This document shows, piece by piece, positions 11,871 through 24,823 of a DNA stretch of 64,000 bases; the stretch's first letter is position 1, and the number at the start of each line of letters is the position of its first letter. Under the pieces are notes generated by a model. The model did not search any database. It worked only from the letters and a program-made list of their open reading frames with translations, and had not been told where the DNA came from. A program made the position numbers and the translations under genes. The DNA is from Lyophyllum atratum. Lineage: Eukaryota > Basidiomycota > Agaricomycetes > Agaricales > Lyophyllaceae. The stretch is taken from contig JACGCN010000001.1 in assembly GCA_014905825.1 (NCBI GenBank), positions 372,001 through 436,000 of the forward strand. The letters run 5' to 3'.

Positions 11871-12190
11871 GTGGATGGATATCGGTGGTGGTGGTATGGA
11901 AACAAGAATCGTCAGTCACCAGACACTGTAAAAGTCGCCGCGCACGGTTTCAAAAACATCACTCCACCTGGACTTGGTCGATCGATCATTTGATCTGCAA
12001 CCGCGTCATTGATGCTTGCTTCCACCGTCTTCCAATTTAACATCTGGATTTGTAGTATGAAACCAATTGCGATATGTACGTAACGTAGGGACAGAGATAG
12101 AGATATGGGAAAGATACAGCACAAAGCAGATGAGGAGACTCCTCTACCCCTAGACCAGAAAGTAAGTAAACACCAAGAAAACCGGTCTGA
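11871..12190. other. Intergenic region
   Basis: About 320 bp carrying the upstream region of the PB1/retropepsin-like gene and the 3' end of UBC9. A GGTGGTGGT run lies near 11886-11894. Nothing else is supported. Confidence 0.45.
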
Positions 12191-13274
12191 TCACTTCGGA
12201 ATATTCTCCCGGGCTTGTTGTCGGATTCGTCTCCTGAGTAGGTAAGGGATGTTCAATTGACGGCGATAAACGTGAATGCGGCTATTTTACTTACTCGTAT
12301 GCGACCTTGTCGTTTCTGGACAAACGTCAATCACGATACACAATGATGTGAACGCTGCATGAGTAGAACGTACTTGAACATGGTATACGCATCACTCTGC
12401 GCGGGGTCATTCACGTTCGGGTCATCCAACAGGTCTTGAATACCTAGCAGGATCTGAAGAGGCACACAGACATATATCCAGGAATGAATTAGCGAACGAA
12501 AAGACTCACCTGCTTGATCGTGATGGCTGGCTTCCAAGACTTCTCCTCGTCGAGAATGGAGAGACACACCGTACCGGAAGGGTAGACATTTGGGTGGAAC
12601 AGTGGGGGCGTGAATTTACCTGGTACAACGTTTTCAATGATTGCAGTATCAGTCGATGGAAAACGCGATATACACTTAGGTGGCTTTGAGGGGTAATCTT
12701 GATAGATAGGTAGATAATTAGTAGGTGAGTAGCAGAGCCGCGATCAGAGAGGACTCACCTTCAGGGAAATTCATGACCAACTTGAACAATCCGCTTTCCC
12801 ATGGAGTCTGCCAGATACAAAGCCACGCGTTAGTGCACAGACCTGGCTCAGAGAGACACAATTAGAATCGATCAAAGCCCGCCCCCCACAAAGGCACGCG
12901 ACGAGATAGAGTCCCGAGTCCAATGGTACGCTAAAACCAATGAGAGAATGACGGGAACGATACGCACGTTAGCTTTACCAGGAATGCCGACCTCCCATTC
13001 CATGAGATTCATCGAGCCGTCTGCCGCTTTGGCTGGTTTCGCGTAGAAACCCTGAGAAAAAGACGGTCAGTCCCAATAATGACGCTCTTCGCCTCCATAC
13101 ACCCAACCAAAACCTTGACACGTGCGAGCGACCCCGTACCCTTTCACGCCAAATGCACAGAAAGAAACGAGAACGGGAAGGTTGAAGAATAACAATAGAA
13201 TTACGTACGAAAGGGTGGTCTTTCCGCCATTGCTTGCGCTCCTCCGCGAGCCGGGGTCTGCAGATTCCGGACAT
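12191..13274 (-). CDS. UBC9: SUMO-conjugating enzyme Ubc9
   Basis: E2 enzyme that accepts SUMO from the Aos1-Uba2 E1 on a catalytic cysteine and transfers it to lysines, mainly in the nucleus. Hand-splicing eight exons gives 158 aa, the same length as yeast and animal Ubc9. The start [22 protein letters not shown] at 13274 carries the basic SUMO-binding N-terminal helix. The catalytic core [21 protein letters not shown] includes the HPN motif and active-site Cys at residue 93; the C-terminus ends [14 protein letters not shown]. Two exons are tiny: 24 nt (12674-12697) and 21 nt (12295-12315). Neighbours are unrelated. Confidence 0.96.
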
Positions 13275-13953
13275 TGGTTAGGGTGTGCGTGCGTACGAAT
13301 TGAAGATGGGACGCTGTGGCTCTGTCAGTTTCGTTTACTTCAAGCGCTTAGATGGTCGGAGTCGGATGTTCCAGTTGGTCAGCGATGTCAGGAATCAACA
13401 GCCCAAAACAACCGCCGGCGAAATTGACTCTTGGATCCTGAGTCTTGACTCTTGCTTGGATCTTCGCATGTTCATGTATCGCACGAAAAAGAGTCCCGTG
13501 CCGACAAACTGTTCTTGCTCTTGAATCCAGAGACTTCTACTATTATTTAATCTTGAAAATAAGAAAACCTCATATCGCATACACTTGTTTCGCCCGTCAC
13601 GAAGAGGAACCTATTCAAGTTGTGAAGGACCCGCTCAATTCAACGTTATGGAGATATATGATGATTGCGTATTAAAGATACAATTCGGATCCCGTCCGAT
13701 AGTCTAAGTACAGTGATTGCGTTGCAAAGTATCTTGTAGGTAAATTATGAGTGTAATGTTGATGTCCCATTTCTATGTCGTGACTCTAAGAGATTATGGA
13801 AGTCGAAGTGCCTGTAGTGTAACTGTCCGTCATGCACGCGCGTGTCGGTATCCCATCTCCACGCGGAGCAACTTGTCTAATCGTATGAGACCATTGAAGG
13901 TCAGTCGTTGGTATAATCCGTATGTGTCGTTGACGGTTCACGGTCGTTGAGTA
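13275..13953. other. Intergenic region between UBC9 and the DHA1 exporter
   Basis: About 680 bp: UBC9 promoter on the left, 3' end of the exporter gene on the right. Only short chance ORFs are seen. Confidence 0.45.
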
Positions 13954-15961
13954 TTAGTTAGAAACGTGGTGTGCGTACTTCGAGCGCCGTCTCAAGACAT
14001 GTCCCCACTTGATCAACGCCTGCGACAAAGAAGATCAGAATCAGAACAAGGACATCGCATGAGGGAAGAAACATACAGCAAAGACGGTCATAAGAGCGAA
14101 AGATATGCCCGCAAGAATCGCAGACGCAGGTCCAAGGCCGAGATTCGTGAAGAACGCGTGTCCGAAGAGGGGGAACACACTAGCGATTGATGATCGTGCC
14201 AAGTCGTTCCCAGCCAGGACCGAGGCGCCATACGCGGGGTACGCTGATGTGATGTACATGAGAATGCTCTGGAAGTTGAGGAAGATGCCTGGAAGGTAGA
14301 GAGCGGCGCCGATGACGGGGACGATCCAGTGGATGCTCTCTTTTGATGCGAATCCGAAGATGAGGACAGAAGTCGGGATGAAGAGGCTGGCCATGAGACC
14401 GATCTCGAGACGAATCTCAGGTGCAATTTCTTTTCCAGCCGCCTCTGCGCGGCGAATGCGCGGTTCGATGTGGTACATCTGGTATAGACAATATGCGGTG
14501 TACTGTCGAAGAGAGAAAATATCAGTACTGTGGCGGAGAAGAAGGAACGACACTAACAGTAATCGCGCCCGAGACCAAGAACCCCAAGAAAGGGAGACCA
14601 CTAAGTCCCAGGTTGAAGTGGTAGATGTCAATAAAGACCAAAGGGAAAGCCTCAAACCAGAGGTAGAAGATGGCATCTAGCGATCGTTCAGTACAATATC
14701 ACGGAAGGAAGATGGAAAACTCACAGACAAAGCCAAGATAGAGATTGGCGAACAACAGAACAGGTTCTATCGCGAGGACAAATGGCCGGTACAAAGCCTC
14801 TTTGAGCACCTGAGCAATGGTCTCGTGCTCGGTGTCCTTCTCGCTTTGTGCTCTAAGCTGTTGGTTGCCAGTCAAGCGCCTCAGACGCTCAGCACGCCTG
14901 AGCAAGATCGTTGGACCATACGTCTCCGGAAGGAGCAGCGTGAGGAAGACGAATCCGAATGACGTTATCCAGATAAGCTCATACTGCGGCCACCTCCATC
15001 CATTTGCTTGTGCCGCAAAACCACCGATAACAGGGCCGGTGATAGGGCCTGCCGTGGCACCAAGTGCCCATACGCCGATCACATAGGCGAGTTGGTGCAC
15101 CGGGTAGATGTCACCCATGGATGCACCCCCTGTCGCCAATGCTGGGCTACCAAAGAAACCTGTGAGGAAACGCATTGCGAGGATGGTCTTGATGTTCGTC
15201 GCGGTGATGATGGGTATCTGGAAGATGAGAAAGAGGAACAATGTGCTGATGTAGATGGGGTTTCGTCCGAATACTGGGAGCTCCTGAAGGGGGGCAAGAA
15301 ACATTGGTCCGATACCGTAAGCTGAGACGGAGCGTATGAGCTTGAGTTGCAGGGTCAACTGAGGTGCCTAACTTACCCAACACGTAAAGCGTAAGTCCTA
15401 GAGTCGCATGCGTCAGGGAGATATTGAATTCTTGCATAATGCCCGGGATTGATGGCGTATATATGGCAGAGCCGATGTACATCGTAAACGTCAAGAGAGA
15501 AAGGCTGAAAGCGACGAAGGCGCGTTTTTTCGGGGACCAATTCCTGGGAAGACGCGTTTTAGTATATACGGGGGATGTCGAGGATGAAAGAAAACCAACC
15601 TGGGATTATCTGGATCGTCATCCCCATACCAGCCAACAATGTAGGGGTCGGGCACGCTGGTCACCGAGGCACCGAACTCCTTCTCGTTTTTCCCATCCAC
15701 AGTGATCGTCGACTCGCGTTCCAGTCCAGTAATCGGAGTCACTGCACCGCTGAGAGTTTTTTGCTTCTCCAGGTCATCACATATGGTCGTGCTATCAGAG
15801 GAATCGTATGTTGCCGGACTCAGCCTCTTATCAGAAGGCAACAGAAAGTGATTAGGGACGACGAAGTCCGGCCGTTGGTCTGCGTACGGGAGGTACTTTC
15901 CACCAGAGACATAGTTGATAATTTGCCCTAACGTGGAATCACGTATGAGATCTGCAACCAT
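13954..15961 (-). CDS. MFS exporter, DHA1 (drug:H+ antiporter/polyamine) type
   Basis: Twelve-helix antiporter of the DHA1 branch that in fungi exports polyamines, azoles and other small molecules. The ATG at 15961 (MVADLIRDSTLGQIINYVSG) is preferred because an intron acceptor (TTTGCAG) lies just upstream and similar proteins begin with LIRDSTxG. A long cytosolic N-terminus ends DPDNPRNWSPKKR, the motif before TM1. TM1 follows (FVAFSLSLLTFTMYIGSAIY). GRNPIYISTLFLFLIFQI matches the loop 2-3/TM3 region, RFLTGFFGSPALATGGASMGD is TM4, and WALGATAGPITGPVIGGFAA carries the DHA1 antiporter motif C (G-x3-GP-x2-GG) in TM5. The C-terminus ends RRRSKYAHHVSN. Substrate unknown. Confidence 0.88.
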
Positions 15962-16393
15962 GATGGCCTGGGCTACTGAAGGGGTGATTGTGGAAGGGGA
16001 GAAGAGGGCGACCTGCAAATTTGGACAGGGAAGAGCCCGTTAATATAGGAAAATCTTTCCCCTTCTGAGCCTGACTCGAGCATAACGAAAGATAAGGAAA
16101 GCTGAGAGAGCAACGAGTGTTTCTTACAAACCATACAGGGACAATTTGGTGAGATCGCGGAAGCTAATCTGTAAAGGGTCGAACGCGGGAGATGCCGCAG
16201 ATGCCGGGTGACGTTTGAAGGTACAATCTTGGCACTCTCGAGTCTCTGTCATCTCGTTCCTGGCGAATCGGGCTTTGTAAACCAGTTATAAACCCTGCAA
16301 AGGCCGCGATGTGCAGGAAATTGCATCATCCGGGCCCGCACAGCTCATTGGGATTATTACTCTACCCAATCGTGGAGAATCGATATTAAAATA
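15962..16393. other. Intergenic region upstream of the DHA1 exporter
   Basis: About 430 bp. Contains a likely 5' leader intron acceptor at the left edge, an AT-rich stretch at 16380-16400, and no ORF of note. Confidence 0.4.
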
Positions 16394-19300
16394 TTAACCA
16401 CCCAGCCACAGCAACCTCTTCACACCATACTCCATTTTTGCATAAACGCTCGTCATCCGCTCTGCCTCCGCCAAGCTATGTCGAATTCAACATGTGAGGA
16501 TGTGGTGCCATACTATCCACAAGAATGACTTCACCTGACTACGTCTTCATTCGTTATGAAGTCGCCATGAGTACCCCCGATATCGTCGCAGGCTCTCCTG
16601 ATGCTCTCTACGATCAAGTCCGCCGCTTCTTTACAATCCGAAGCCCCGCTGAGTTCGTCAGCCGCCTCTGTGTACTCGATATTCCCGCCTGTGCTCGAAC
16701 CTCTCCTTATCCGCGCGGGATCGATGGGTAATACTTTGAAAGCTGCAAAGGTAGTCTCCGCGCCAGTCGCAAGAGCCGCGTTAGTAAGTATATTCGAGAG
16801 CACAGGAACTTTGGTGCGCGTAAGGCTCCGAGTCAACATCGTGCCAGCATTGATGGCGGACTGCCTTGTTGCTGCTAGGACAGGTAGAGAAGGGCGTTTC
16901 GGCGTCGTCGATGGGACTTCGAGACTGTTACGAACAGAATAACTGGTGACACGGGTTACTTGGTTGGAATTGTGCCAACTGATAACAAATCCTGCGTTCT
17001 GCACCGGGTCCCGACTAGCTTCTTCGAGTGGTGAAAGGATATAGGCACCTGTATCTCGAACATTTGAGCGGTTGTAAAAAGCGTTGCGGCCGACCCACCT
17101 TTCATTATTCCAATGATGTCCCCGAGGGGGACACGGGTATAAAGCTTAACTTTCTCCAGGGTATAATCATAGCTCTATCTAACTGTTCGTCAAAGTCTTA
17201 TATCCGTATAGACAAGGTGGCCTACGATGATGTACAAAGCTTTGACAGTCTATGGTTACAGTCGTAAGATAGACGGCCCGGCAGAAATCGATGACAGCAC
17301 TGATAGCACTCACCAACAAAAGGACTTTCTCTTCAAATTTGTCCCCAATTTTCGTATTCAACTCTTCGGGCGCGAAAAGTGTCCAACCAGAGAGCAATCG
17401 TTCACCTTCAGCGAGTACGCGTGAAACAGATGTTGCAATTGCCTCGGCTCTAATCTTCGATAGTCGAATTAGGTCGCGGGGATCCGTTGACTGCAGCTTC
17501 AAGAGGAACTCAGAAAACACTGAAACAGTCCGATAACCAAGGATGAAGTCGATGACGGCCTGAGAGAACCAGTCGCTGAAAGTGGACGTGTACATCCTGA
17601 CACATGCATCGTAAATCGAAATGTAAGCGAGTAATGGAGATATCCTCACCTAGCAAGTGAGTTAACCCCATCGTTGAGCATTCCACTGAGATCGCGTTTC
17701 CCAGTCCTCCAGAGGATGTCAATTCTTACATGCGGAGGGCTTATGAACATGTAGATACCTTGTGAAATCGCCCTAGAAGCAAGGATGTCACCGAACGTAC
17801 TTTCACTTGGATAAAAACGTGCACACAGACCTTGAGAGCAGAGGTTCCCGCGCTGAAACATCGTCAGACGATTCTAAACTTTGGAAGGATGACACGCACT
17901 AGGCTCTACTAATCGCATCACCATTATTTGCCCATACTGTGCGTGATGATCGTTGATGGGTGATCCAATGAGAATGAGTCAAAGTACTTACCATCGTTGA
18001 ACACAATGTCCGTCTCCGTCCGTCCTTCACCTTGAGGGTTTAAGAGTGCTACCGCGCCCAGTTGCTTATTCAAGACGTAACGCGCGAAGGCCGACTACGT
18101 CGAGGAGTTTGACGTCATTTCAACGCCGCCTAACGTAATGCCCTTTTTCATACCTGCACGACATTTGTCCTGTCCAAGCAGTCGATACAGTTGACACGGA
18201 ATATGCCTTTTTGCTGGGACATAACCGTGTTGCCCGAAATCCAGAGATAACTGTAAAGAACAATCACTAACAAGCCAAGAACAATCCCAGACCTGGTTTA
18301 CCCTTGTGCGTCGAAAGTCTTGTCCATGCTCTCGATGAGCTTTGAGATATTCTCATACCTGGTTTCTTGAGATGAGTCATATACTCAGAACATGCTGCGC
18401 GAGTATGAATTGATGTACTTCATTCCTCTGGTTTCCGTGTGGAAGTCATATTCGCAGTACCTGTAAAGCTCCGTTCAAGGTCGGCAAGAATGTGCCAGCG
18501 ATAATTTTCCTACCGTGCATCTTTGGACTCAAGCTCCTGCATATATTCACGATATCCCTGGGTTATAGCTCCTTCTTTCCCGTGCTGTTCAGCGAGATTC
18601 AACACAGTCTGTAAGGCATCGATAAATGCTGTGCTGTGCCTAGACAGAAGAAAGGGACTTACATGAGGACCATACAGAGGGACGGTTCTTTGGAAGTGCC
18701 TCTTCAGGACATCGAGATTCTGAGCATGCGTCCTGTCTGACGCCAGTAGCGGCGGGGGTTTCAACCCGTATCCAGACTGAGTCCAAAAGAGCGGTACTAT
18801 TTCACTTATCAGTGTCTAACATGGTGCGGAAAGTGAATGAATCGACACGGACTGGAGCCTCGAAGTTGAGTATATGCAAATATATTTTCCTCTCCGAGGC
18901 GCTAGAGGTTGAAAGATGTCAGGGAGGTCAGAGATAAGGAGCGATTGGCTAAAATCACCTCAACCCGCATTATAGTTTCCGTTTCAACAAAATTAGCCAC
19001 ATTGGCATCATCATCGATACCTCGCCGTTGGTAGCGCAGTCCCGCTCTATATCTCGATCGCCGAGAGATAACGATGTAGTCCACCAGCACATCTTCATCG
19101 TGCGTGACAGGATCGGGGGGAATATTGAAGTGTGAGACCTGATAGTATCCCTGCATGATAGGCAAGACGTATGAATGCAGCTATTTATCGGGGTCAGGTA
19201 GAGCTACAAGCGGCACGGTTCGAAAGACTTACACCAGCGTCTACGAACGGCTTCGAGAGCCATTCATTCCACCAGAACCGTTTATCGACTCGGCGCCAGA

Positions 19301-20827
19301 GCGGGAGCATAGGATTAGGCTCGCTCATTGGGCTCACTTTCGTTCCTTCTACTTCTGACTCTACATGTCGTGATGCTCCAGACTCTGGGGTGGGGAGCGC
19401 GTTAAGGTCAGCTAGGAGTGCGTGCTGTTTCTGCGATTTGGCGATCTCGTCTTGTTTGTGTTGCAATGAACGCGTGATATCTATCATGAATTCATGTCGT
19501 CAATATAGAGTGCCGTTGGGGGTGGGTTGGACTATACTCACCGAAATTATACGCGAAATACATCCCACCCCTCGTGAACTCTCTAATACATTCCCGCACG
19601 ATTTTATCTTCGAGTTCCGAATGTCTCTCTTCCGCTGACTCTGGAGGAGGGGCGGTGGCGGCCAATATGCTGTCCAGTACCTCAGCAGGCTCTTCCTTGC
19701 CGTCTTGTATAATTTTGTCAAGTGACTCTGGCTCCTCTACCGAAGTCGAAGGATCAGGGATAACCGCTGGTTCCTCTGCATTCTCACTTGGCGACGATGA
19801 GGAAGTACGTTTCGAGAGGCGGCTCCAAAAGGAGAGTCGCGCTGCCAGAGTTTTCGCGACAGGCGAGTTCGTGACAGAATGTTCCGAGGAAGGGGTCGAG
19901 AGGTCTGAACAAGATGACTGCGGTGAGGACGACATTCCGGGCCGCGAATGAGAGCGGCCATAAAGATCGTGATTGAAAGTAGGGGTAACAGGAGTCATGT
20001 ATTTGACCTGGTTTTCGGAGGAGAATTGGACGCGAGGAGGCGAGCGCGTTGGCGTTTCAGAGACGTAATGGGCAACTGATTCTGGATCTTCCATTTCGGG
20101 GTCTTGGGGTGATGATACTGCGTCCAGGGTAGGGCTCACAAGCATAGAGGGACGTGCGAGTTGTGCATTTCTGGAGGCCAAGGTATTCAAAGTAACCCTA
20201 GCTTTATCCTCTGTAAGCGGGATTGCTGTAACGCCCTTGATGCCGTATACAGTATGGGAACCGTCAACAACTTGAGAGTAGAAACGGTGAGCTCAGGGAT
20301 CACGAGCTCTGCAATGAACACACCATTCCCTACTTCTGTCTTGGAAGTGATGACAAGCAGATGAGAGCCTTAAGGGATGAACATTGATTAATTGGTAAGG
20401 GATAGGACTCGGTAAAGATAAAGTAATCTGCACCAGAGAATAATTCCAATGCACCAACGATCCCATACACGATCACGCTCTCGCTCCAATCGATATCTCC
20501 TGCATCTGCACCGTCCGCGATCTCCTCCACCTGCACGGATTTACCCCATGCGACGCGAACGTAGGAGTTGGGCTTCTCCGTCTTGCGATCATGTCCAAGA
20601 ATATGCTGCCGGATCAGGAGCCCCTCCTTGGTGACCAATAACGCGAGATGATCATACGGACATGGGTGGGGGACGGGTGGAACGAGGTATTTGGGCTTGA
20701 GACCCACGTTGTGCGTTGGGATGTGGCCAGGAGCTGACGAGCCAGGTGTTAGATTGGGTTTGAGTCCTGCGAGCGTCTTCGGGAGCGCTGCGAAAGGCTT
20801 GGAAGCCTGCACGAACAGACGCTTCAT
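16394..20827 (-). CDS. SAC-domain phosphoinositide phosphatase with hSac2 module (INPP5F/Sac2-like)
   Basis: Membrane-associated phosphatase that removes phosphate from phosphatidylinositol phosphates; the animal homologue Sac2/INPP5F prefers PI4P on endocytic membranes. From 20827 the N-terminus reads [16 protein letters not shown], then a SAC N-terminal region ([19 protein letters not shown]) and a long Ser/Pro insertion at about 19600-20150. The catalytic half holds [17 protein letters not shown] sequence, [28 protein letters not shown] and the P-loop [16 protein letters not shown] near 18160-18220, a CX5RT site with all key residues. After the SAC domain, [20 protein letters not shown] (about 17115-17170) is the hSac2 signature. 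A final intron leads to [15 protein letters not shown] and stop TAA 16394-16396. It has many introns, and edges between 18300 and 19200 are uncertain. Confidence 0.88.
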
Positions 20828-21177
20828 TGACCCAGCCTACTCTGAGGATGTTGTGAGTAGGGAGGGAATGACGATCGCTGAGGGGAATGAAAGTGTTAGT
20901 GGTCGTCGGGCAAGTTATGTAGCGGAGTTCAGTGATTCGCAGGAGTGACGTCTGACGCCAAGAATCTGATCCAATACATTTATCTCCATCTTCCGACCAC
21001 CACCACCAAGATTTCATACCATATGTGCAAAAGAAGTATTTTACCAATAAAAAAGATCCTGTACAAAGTAATTGGCACAAATGGTACAATAGAAGTGTCC
21101 AGGAGACCAATCGATAGCGAAACAGGCAAGTAATCTCGTACATAATCGACAGCTAGACCGGGAATTCAAAACCACAA
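20828..21177. other. Intergenic region
   Basis: About 350 bp: SAC phosphatase promoter and the 3' UTR of the Zn2Cys6 factor. No further feature supported. Confidence 0.4.
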
Positions 21178-24100
21178 CTATGATGAATAGCGGGGCATGT
21201 TCTGCTCGCCTTGCGGCGACAGCTGCATCGGCGGCTGCGTCGAAGAACGTGCCTGCTGATAAGCAGGCATACCATTTTGCTCCATGCCGTTGGAAGTCTG
21301 ACCGCCGCCACCAGAGAAACGCGAAAAGAAGGTATCCCATTGTCCTAAAAGCAGCGGCGTCAAGAGGAGGAGCACAAGGAATGAGGCGAGAAACGCACCC
21401 CAGTCAAACATCCCTCCAGGAATACCCTCTAGGAACCCATTGTCCGTAATTGCAAACTCCTGCAATGTATTGCCCCCTACAGGCCCATCTAACACGTTCA
21501 TCAACTGCACGTTCCCTTGCGGCAGGACCTGCATATTCATAGCTGGGTTTACGTTCGTATAGCTTCCCTGCCTCCTCCCTATCGGTGTAAAGTTGACCAA
21601 AGGTGATGTCGGGGAGCTCACACCCTGCTGTTGTTGTTGATTCACTGTTGAGCGCATCGCCGACGACATCGAAAGGTTACGATGCATCGGTGGGATGGAC
21701 GACGGTGATGGCGAAGATGCATTGATGTCATTTGGGAGGGGCGGGGCAAACGAGGAAGAAGTGGAGAGCAAAGACGCGCGATCACGGTCATTGAGAGCTG
21801 CAGCGGCAGAGAGGGAAGAAGACACGGCCGGCGCCGGTGTCGTCTCACCTAAGTCAGAACCCGAGTCCGACGAACTGTTGATGATCACGCCCGCTGGGAT
21901 ATCTTTGAAAGTCCCATCCTTCGCGGTCTGTCCATGTGCTATGAACACGCCGCTGCCTGGTCGTGTCGGGTCCTTCCTGTAGTCGAGTCCCACCGGTGGC
22001 TTCACTGTCACTCCGCCCGTCGGATTAAGAGCAGGCGCCTCCATCGGGAGATGGGGGCCTTGCGTCGCTTCGTACAAGAGCGATATAATTTCTGCCGTCT
22101 GTTATGATAAATTCCAAAAGGACGGGACAAATAGTCAGTGTAAGGTTTAACAGGCGCTGTGCAGCCCTTGTTCGAAGAACTGAAACCGGCCTTGCGTCTC
22201 GCTGACATGTGGTCAGGCGATATTGACCCCTCCCACCGCCGCACGGTGTCCCTCAGCTTGCGTAGCTCTGCTGCAGCGTCTTCATCCTTTCGTCGCGCCC
22301 AAGTATGGTACTACAAGCGGCGTGTGAGTGGGAACTGTCCAACGTGGAAGTTCTGAGGAAAACATACCTGAACTAATGCACAAGATGTCGCTGCATACGC
22401 GACCAACAACCACACATCGTAAATGTGGTCATTGGCATCCAACCAATCTATAGACTCCGCCGTTAGAGCTACCAAGTTGCTCCATTGTTCCACAGTTAGC
22501 CCAAACTTGAGGTGTGCGGGACATGTATAGCTAATTCTCATGAAGACGCGCCAAAACATCATGCACACACACGAGTAGAGAAGATGCAGAAGTCCTGGGA
22601 GAAGAAGAACACGTGGGCGTGGACACTATAATGAGCCTTCTGGGGTTTAATCAAAGATGGTTGAAACGTACCAGCAGTCCGGGGAGTATCTGGTCCGCGA
22701 AATTTGAGGTGTTCTGGAAGGCCTGCCTTCCAAGTTTCCATATCAGCTAGAAGCGCGTACAGCATGTCGTCCGTAGTGAATGTCAGGCCAGAAGGACTGT
22801 GAACGCCGTTAATAACGGATGCGAAGTCAACGAAGAGCACGGTACCTGTAGATGGTCTTTAGGACCCTTCCTAGAATGACACTAAGGCGAACCAGCTCGT
22901 CCATGTATAGGTCGTTATGATCGCCTGATGAGGGCAAGCGCGCATCACAGTCTTGCACATCGATCATGTACGGGTGCCCGTAAGTAAGACTTGTCCTGGA
23001 AACAAAATCAGGCTTGGGAGGAGAAACAAAAAAACCTCAACCAACCATCGATCACTGATTACACAAGCGCCCCAGAGCCTCCGTCGCATCTCAATATTCT
23101 GCTTCACCGACTCTGCCCGGTGCAATCCAAGGTCTTGGGCCTGTACCGAAATAAACCATGTGACTCACGGAAGTGGAAGCATAGTGCTTACCATGCGAAT
23201 AGCTGTGCCTAGTCGAACCCAAAGAGCTGACAGAGCATTCGATACGAATTGCGAATGACAGTCGCCGGTCATGCACAAGATCAGCAGTGCCTGAACGTTG
23301 ACAATCGAGGCCGTGGAGAGGACATCCTCGGCCTTGATGACATTATTGACCGCGTACCGAATCGAGTCAAATATAGCCTGTGGGACCTCCCTTCGAGCGG
23401 CCGCCACAAGACACATAGAGTACAACAGAATGGGGGGAGGGTTGGGTGTCGCCAAAAATTCAGCCTTGGTGACGATCGGAAGTATCGGCGCCACGTCCGT
23501 GAAGTACGCGTTCACCAGCTGCTCAATGACATCCCGTTCTATGCGGAGGTCCACCGGCTTGGTGTGCGCGAGCTGCGCTTCATCCGAAGCAGGCTTTTGC
23601 ACGGTGATGAGACCGTCTCCTGAATTGCTCACTTCGAAAGTGTGGTTGTACCGCAAATCATAGTTTTCGTAAATGCGGGACGAGATGGTGGCTTGAGAAT
23701 GCAGAAGGTGGGCAGTGGAGGTCGGACCTAAACCGTCATATAAAACTGAACACAACCGACGAGACGAACCATGGCAGGCGGGGCTGGGGAAGGACATAGC
23801 ACATACCGAATACGCTCGTGTTAGAGTCAATTTGGGGAGACGAGATAGCTTTGCTAGGCTCTGCTCGTTCCTTCTCGCTGGACTCTTCCTCGAGCTTTTT
23901 CTTTTGAAGCGGGTCTCTGTGATGGGAAGGAAAAATGTACACTCGAAACCGTACTGCTTGCAATGCTGGCAGGTGGGGGGTTCCTGCGCATGGCATGTAA
24001 GACACGCGCATGCGAAGTACGAACCGTCTACGTACTGCGTCTGGAAGGATATCACATCGAATTTTACGGCTGCGACATGAGTCACACGCCCGTTGCTAAA

Positions 24101-24823
24101 AGGTTGAGATAAAAAAATACTCGTGAATAAAGCTGCACGTACAGTTTTTGTGCGCTTCTTCAGGTCAACCAAATTTTGAGCGTGCTGCTGTTGCTGCTGG
24201 GACGTTAGCCGGTTGTCGCTACCAGAAGCACCCTCATCGTCGGACTTGTCGCCTTTGCGGCCCTCGCTCGTTGACTTTCGTTTCCTCTTACCCCCCGGCG
24301 CGGCGGATGAGATCTGTGGGGACGCAGCACTGTGTGGCGTGTCAGGCGTCGCACTCGGACGCGGCGCCTGTGGGTACATCATCATTGGCCCGGGATACTG
24401 GTATGAAGGATAGTAGTGCATCGGGTAGGCATACTGATGGTGAGGCGGGGGCGGGCCTGGAAGAGGCTGACCGCTGGATCCCGGGGATCCCTGGGACGCG
24501 TAGTGCTGCTGCGGATGGTAGGGGGACCCGTAAGGGGGATTCATGATGTGATACGGAGGGGGCGGGGGAGGGAAAGGGAGGATATGACCCCTGGGGGGAT
24601 ATGGTTGTGCTAATACGCATTAATGTGTGATGAATACGGAGGACGACTGGGACTCACGGGTGGAGGGGGTGGAGTCCTGTTTTTGAGGTAGTTTCCTTTG
24701 CCGGGGTTTCCTGGTGGGCGGCTTGTCAGTTGTGGTCGGCTTTGGGGTCGGCGGGAGCGGCTGTTGCGGCAACGGCTGCGACGACGGAATGGCACTGCTT
24801 GGTTCGCCGGGAGGAGTTGCCAT
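21178..24823 (-). CDS. Zn2Cys6 fungal transcription factor with Fungal_trans domain
   Basis: Sequence-specific nuclear regulator. The ATG at 24823 opens a Pro/Gln-rich N-terminus (MATPPGEPSSAIPSSQ). A low-complexity Pro/Tyr segment and a Q5 run follow. The binuclear cluster ACDSCRSRKIRCDILPDA + EPPTCQHCKQYGFEC at about 23960-24105 has all six cysteines (CX2CX6CX10CX2CX6C) once an intron is removed. It is followed by a basic FKKKKLEEE linker. The middle homology region includes LVNAYFTDVAPILPIVTKAEF and ALLILCMTGDCHS, then GLTFTTDDMLYALLADMETW. The C-terminus is Ser/Asn/Gln-rich with MFDWGQWDTFFSRF. Targets cannot be predicted. The intron at 21345-21398 is 54 nt, has no stop and stays in frame, so retention would add a hydrophobic segment. 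ORFs at 21178-22077 and 23165-24544 are parts of this one gene. Confidence 0.87.
21345..21398 (-). other. In-frame, stop-free 54-nt intron encoding a hydrophobic segment if retained
   Basis: Donor GTGCGT and acceptor TTTTAG flank 54 nt inside the Zn2Cys6 gene. Splicing joins FDWG to QWDTFF. Reading through adds 18 residues (AFLASFLVLLLLTPLLLG) with no charge, long enough for a membrane helix. Splicing is the favoured reading because FDWGQWDTFF is a normal C-terminal motif of such factors. Confidence 0.55.

Noticed and set aside
21178..22077. Separate membrane protein ORF (299 codons)
   Set aside because: It is the 3' part of the Zn2Cys6 gene read through an intron; the hydrophobic segment is that intron.
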